Positions 61,323-64,000 of a DNA stretch of 64,000 bases are shown piece by piece; the first letter of the stretch is position 1, and every line of letters begins with the position of its first letter. The DNA comes from Oceanobacillus senegalensis (GTDB lineage Bacteria > Bacillota > Bacilli > Bacillales > Amphibacillaceae), in the NCBI RefSeq assembly GCF_900176885.1, contig NZ_LT839648.1, positions 1,565,758-1,629,757 of the forward strand, read 5' to 3'. A program made the position numbers and the translations under genes. Below the pieces are notes generated by a model that saw only the letters and a list, made by a program, of their open reading frames with translations, was not told the origin of the DNA and did not search any database.

Positions 61323-64000
61323 TCATACCAATGTTTCATCTTCGTCTTTTTCTACTGGAACTTCCAGATTCATTTGATTGCCATCCCAATGGTAACTGAT
61401 GACACTGACAAAATCTGCATTTTTGGGTCGGACTAGTTCACTAATGGATAATTCGTTGATCGTGTCATAATCCCCCCAAAGTACTTGAGAGTTCATAATG
61501 TAATTAAACCCTAATTGTTCCACTATCTCAAACATTTCTCGAATATTATTTTCATCGACACCAGCAAAGGCTTCATCTAATGAAATAATATAAGGTGCTT
61601 CTGGGTCAGCTTCTAAATAACGAGAATAGCATGCAGTAAATAGTGGGATATACATCGCCATCGCTTTCTCGCCACCACTAAATTTATAGAATTGATTATT
61701 ATTCAGCTCTCGTTTCTTTTCTCCTTCTCTTTGGAAGTACAGAACAAAGGAAAACCATTTACGGTAATCAAGAACTTCTTTTAAGACTTGAAGTAGGGTT
61801 TGTAATTCACTACTTTCCCCAATCATTTCCTTCGCCCTCGCAATTTTAGAACGGAAGTGAACGGTAATTTTCTCTAAATCCTCTTCCTTAAGCAATTTAG
61901 GGTCTTGTCGTAACAAATGAACCAAATCAACGGTATCCATTTCCGTTTCCGAATCAGCTGTACGGGGTTTCCATTTGATGGAGAACGTTAGACCTGATGA
62001 TGTATTTCGCGTCTCCATTAAATGTTTCATTTTAGTCACCCACTGTTCCGCTCTCCGAATTCTAGCACGTAGTTTTTGCCCAACGGAATTAAATAAAATC
62101 TCTTCATACAAGGCCTGATCCTGTTCATTCAAGAAGCTTTCCTGTTGCGCGTGCTGCAGTTCAATCTGCTGCCCAACTGTATAAGGATTTACCTGCTTCC
62201 CTAGATAGTTTAGCTCAATGAGTTGACGGCGCATCTTTTGTTTCCATTGTTCGATATGTGGAGTCTGTTCCTCCTCCACAACCTCTTTTATCCATTCTGG
62301 CGTTTGAAATGGGGCATCATATAGATTAGGTCGATGCTCCATTAAATCACCTATTTGTTTAAAGAAGGTCTGTGATAGCTGGGATGCGAGTTTACCTCGG
62401 TCGGTTTCTTTGAGTAAATGGCCAAGATCCTTCATAACATCTCCGGCAATTGTATCCGTACTTTGCTCCATATCATAATCAATAAATCCTCGATTGAGCT
62501 CTTGTTTGAACGAATATTCCCATGTTTCCTTCATGTTCGTCCAAAAGCCAACTAGCTTCCTTTTTGTTTCGATATGTTCTTCCACATGCTCCATCTTAGT
62601 CTCTTTACTTGGTAGAGTCCTATTTTTTTCAGTTAGCGCGTGATCAATTTCAACGATATTTTGCTGTAAGTCAACTATTTGTTTACGGATATCTGCAACA
62701 CCTTGCTGGTCCAATTGCTGTTTAACTTGCTCTATATTTTGTTTTAAACCTTTCATCAGGTCTTCGGTACTATTGAGTTCCCCTTGCATTTCGATTATTT
62801 CTTGCTCCAATTCTTTCAATCGAGCCTGTATATCCTTTCTACGTTGTAACTCATTCACATATTGAATATGTCGTTTCTCCAAATTGGATAGGTCTTTTTC
62901 ATATCGTTTCATGACAGAAATGGCTGTTTGATAGGATGTAAAAGTTAGTTCTAAATTATAATTTCTCGCTTTTTCATCAATCCGATGCTTTACTGTTGTG
63001 TATTCACGATAGATATTCTTTAATTCCCTCGATAATTTGTTTATCTGCTCTTTGTAATGCTCTATTTTTAGTCGGGCATCTTTAATCTGACGAAAACTCT
63101 CCTGTAAATCTTTATCATTTGGAAACTGCTCTAAGCGATTCATTGCCTGAGCAATCGTTGCTTCGACATCTTCTATTTGACTAACTAGCAATTGTTTATC
63201 TTCATTTAAGGCATTGATCTCATGTTGAATACGTTGAATTTGTTCTTCTCTAAATCGCTTCCTCGCATTACGACCGATATATCGAACATCCGTTACTGGT
63301 ATTGCATGTCCTTTTAATAGACCAATTTGGTACATACCTTGTTCACTTACAGAAGCTGTAGAATCACCATCCCCCTCTATCGTAATACTTCTTAATACCT
63401 CATCTATTAAGCTTTCCGGTAGATTACTGTCTGCATCTAGATCGGGTTTTAGATAATCTGCTAACGTATGGGCCATCATATTCGGATTAGGGCATAAAAT
63501 TCGATCATGCTCGATGTTCCAATCCTTCTCTGTAATTAAAGCATCCAATATTCTACTATCCATTAAGGCTGCTTCCAACCGTTTTCGAACTTCTTGATCC
63601 ACATGGTCCTGAAATTCCACGGCTGCATAGAAAGGTATATGTGCAATTCCGTTTGCTTTTAGCTTTTGTCTGGTCTCTTTTGTTAACGGATCTGTCTCTG
63701 GTTCAGGATCCTTTTTCTCTCTCCAAACCTTCAAGTCATTTTCTTTTTCCTCTAACTTTTCCTTTAACTGCTTAAGATTAAAGTTTAATCGGTTTAATTG
63801 TTCCCCTTGTGTTTGTTTATATTGGAAAATAGCCTGTCTAAATGGGGATACTACGTTATCAAAAGGAATAGGCTCATACAATGAATGAATAGAGCGTGAG
63901 GTTTCTTGCAGCACCTCATCCCCCACTTTTAGCCACGAGTTATCTCCAAGCCACGTATAGATTTCATTCAATTTTTGCTCTTTATCTTCTTCAAATAAGC
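61323..64000 (-). CDS. jetC: Wadjet JetC-type SMC-like ATPase (TIGR02680), N-terminus off the window
   Basis: 891 residues are visible and the frame is open to the edge (…LFEEDKEQKLNEIYTWLG). The long central part is coiled coil (about residues 40-700). The C-terminal ATPase half has the ABC signature FSGGEKAMAMYIPLF and Walker B with YIISLDEAFAGVDENN. TIGR02680 proteins are about 1,350 residues, so the Walker A end and the upstream jetA and jetB genes should lie past 64,000. The protein is the loop-extruding motor of an anti-plasmid system. JetD follows on the same strand, 10 bases away. Confidence 0.9.
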   Translation of the reverse strand, partial: LFEEDKEQKLNEIYTWLGDNSWLKVGDEVLQETSRSIHSLYEPIPFDNVVSPFRQAIFQYKQTQGEQLNRLNFNLKQLKEKLEEKENDLKVWREKKDPEPETDPLTKETRQKLKANGIAHIPFYAAVEFQDHVDQEVRKRLEAALMDSRILDALITEKDWNIEHDRILCPNPNMMAHTLADYLKPDLDADSNLPESLIDEVLRSITIEGDGDSTASVSEQGMYQIGLLKGHAIPVTDVRYIGRNARKRFREEQIQRIQHEINALNEDKQLLVSQIEDVEATIAQAMNRLEQFPNDKDLQESFRQIKDARLKIEHYKEQINKLSRELKNIYREYTTVKHRIDEKARNYNLELTFTSYQTAISVMKRYEKDLSNLEKRHIQYVNELQRRKDIQARLKELEQEIIEMQGELNSTEDLMKGLKQNIEQVKQQLDQQGVADIRKQIVDLQQNIVEIDHALTEKNRTLPSKETKMEHVEEHIETKRKLVGFWTNMKETWEYSFKQELNRGFIDYDMEQSTDTIAGDVMKDLGHLLKETDRGKLASQLSQTFFKQIGDLMEHRPNLYDAPFQTPEWIKEVVEEEQTPHIEQWKQKMRRQLIELNYLGKQVNPYTVGQQIELQHAQQESFLNEQDQALYEEILFNSVGQKLRARIRRAEQWVTKMKHLMETRNTSSGLTFSIKWKPRTADSETEMDTVDLVHLLRQDPKLLKEEDLEKITVHFRSKIARAKEMIGESSELQTLLQVLKEVLDYRKWFSFVLYFQREGEKKRELNNNQFYKFSGGEKAMAMYIPLFTACYSRYLEADPEAPYIISLDEAFAGVDENNIREMFEIVEQLGFNYIMNSQVLWGDYDTINELSISELVRPKNADFVSVISYHWDGNQMNLEVPVEKDEDETLV

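Noticed and set aside
1-64000. CRISPR array, tRNA or rRNA genes
   Set aside because: No regularly spaced direct repeats and no cloverleaf or rRNA-like conserved text noticed on reading both strands.

Overview
The window looks like a chromosomal segment of a low-GC, spore-forming Firmicute of the family Bacillaceae, probably a salt-adapted genus such as Oceanobacillus or Virgibacillus (the genus is inference). Support: strong AGGAGG ribosome binding sites, a gerA-gerB-gerC germination operon, a YjcZ-type sporulation peptide, YppC/DUF2515 and YndM/DUF2512 proteins, a T-box leader, an osmoprotectant ABC transporter, and several dispersed hairpin repeats. No rRNA, tRNA or CRISPR array was seen.

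1-5.3 kb is accessory: the end of an IS3/IS150-type element running off the left edge, dispersed hairpin repeats, an AhpD-like protein, a broken serine hydrolase, small peptides and an amidase. 5.4-17 kb is the most distinctive metabolic block. Read right to left it encodes a MaoC-like protein, a PAS/sigma-54 activator, and then, behind a well-matched sigma-54 promoter, genes that fit cyclohexanecarboxylate degradation: AliB-like dehydrogenase, BadI-like ring-opening hydrolase, AliA-like CoA ligase, BadH-like dehydrogenase, a 3-hydroxyacyl-CoA dehydrogenase (broken), acyl-CoA dehydrogenase, BadK-like hydratase, an SDR with altered catalytic residues, and a thiolase (frameshifted). The order of reactions would be CoA activation, dehydrogenation, hydration, oxidation, hydrolytic ring opening to pimeloyl-CoA, and beta-oxidation.

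17-36 kb holds IS256 relics, a cold shock protein, a nucleoside hydrolase-ribokinase pair, the ger operon, a LysR regulator, small redox/VOC/SRPBCC proteins, a LysM protein, and a squalene-hopene-cyclase-type operon carrying a frameshifted FAD enzyme and a foreign-looking gene fragment. 36-41 kb holds an Fnr-box-controlled PAS protein and an osmoprotectant ABC operon whose first gene appears to start with ATT.

41-57 kb: a sugar-dehydrogenase-like beta-propeller, beta-glucuronidase with a divergent AraC regulator and a remnant transporter, a MetNIQ-type importer, BrnQ behind an isoleucine-type T-box, a GntR/FAH pair, a second Fnr-box gene (DUF438-hemerythrin-PAS) and a FUSC-type transporter. 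57-64 kb: Ohr, a stand-alone zinc-type ribosomal protein S14, YndM and, running off the right edge, the JetC and JetD genes of a Wadjet anti-plasmid system.

There is much gene decay: at least four genes are frameshifted or internally deleted and several short gene fragments lie between intact genes.
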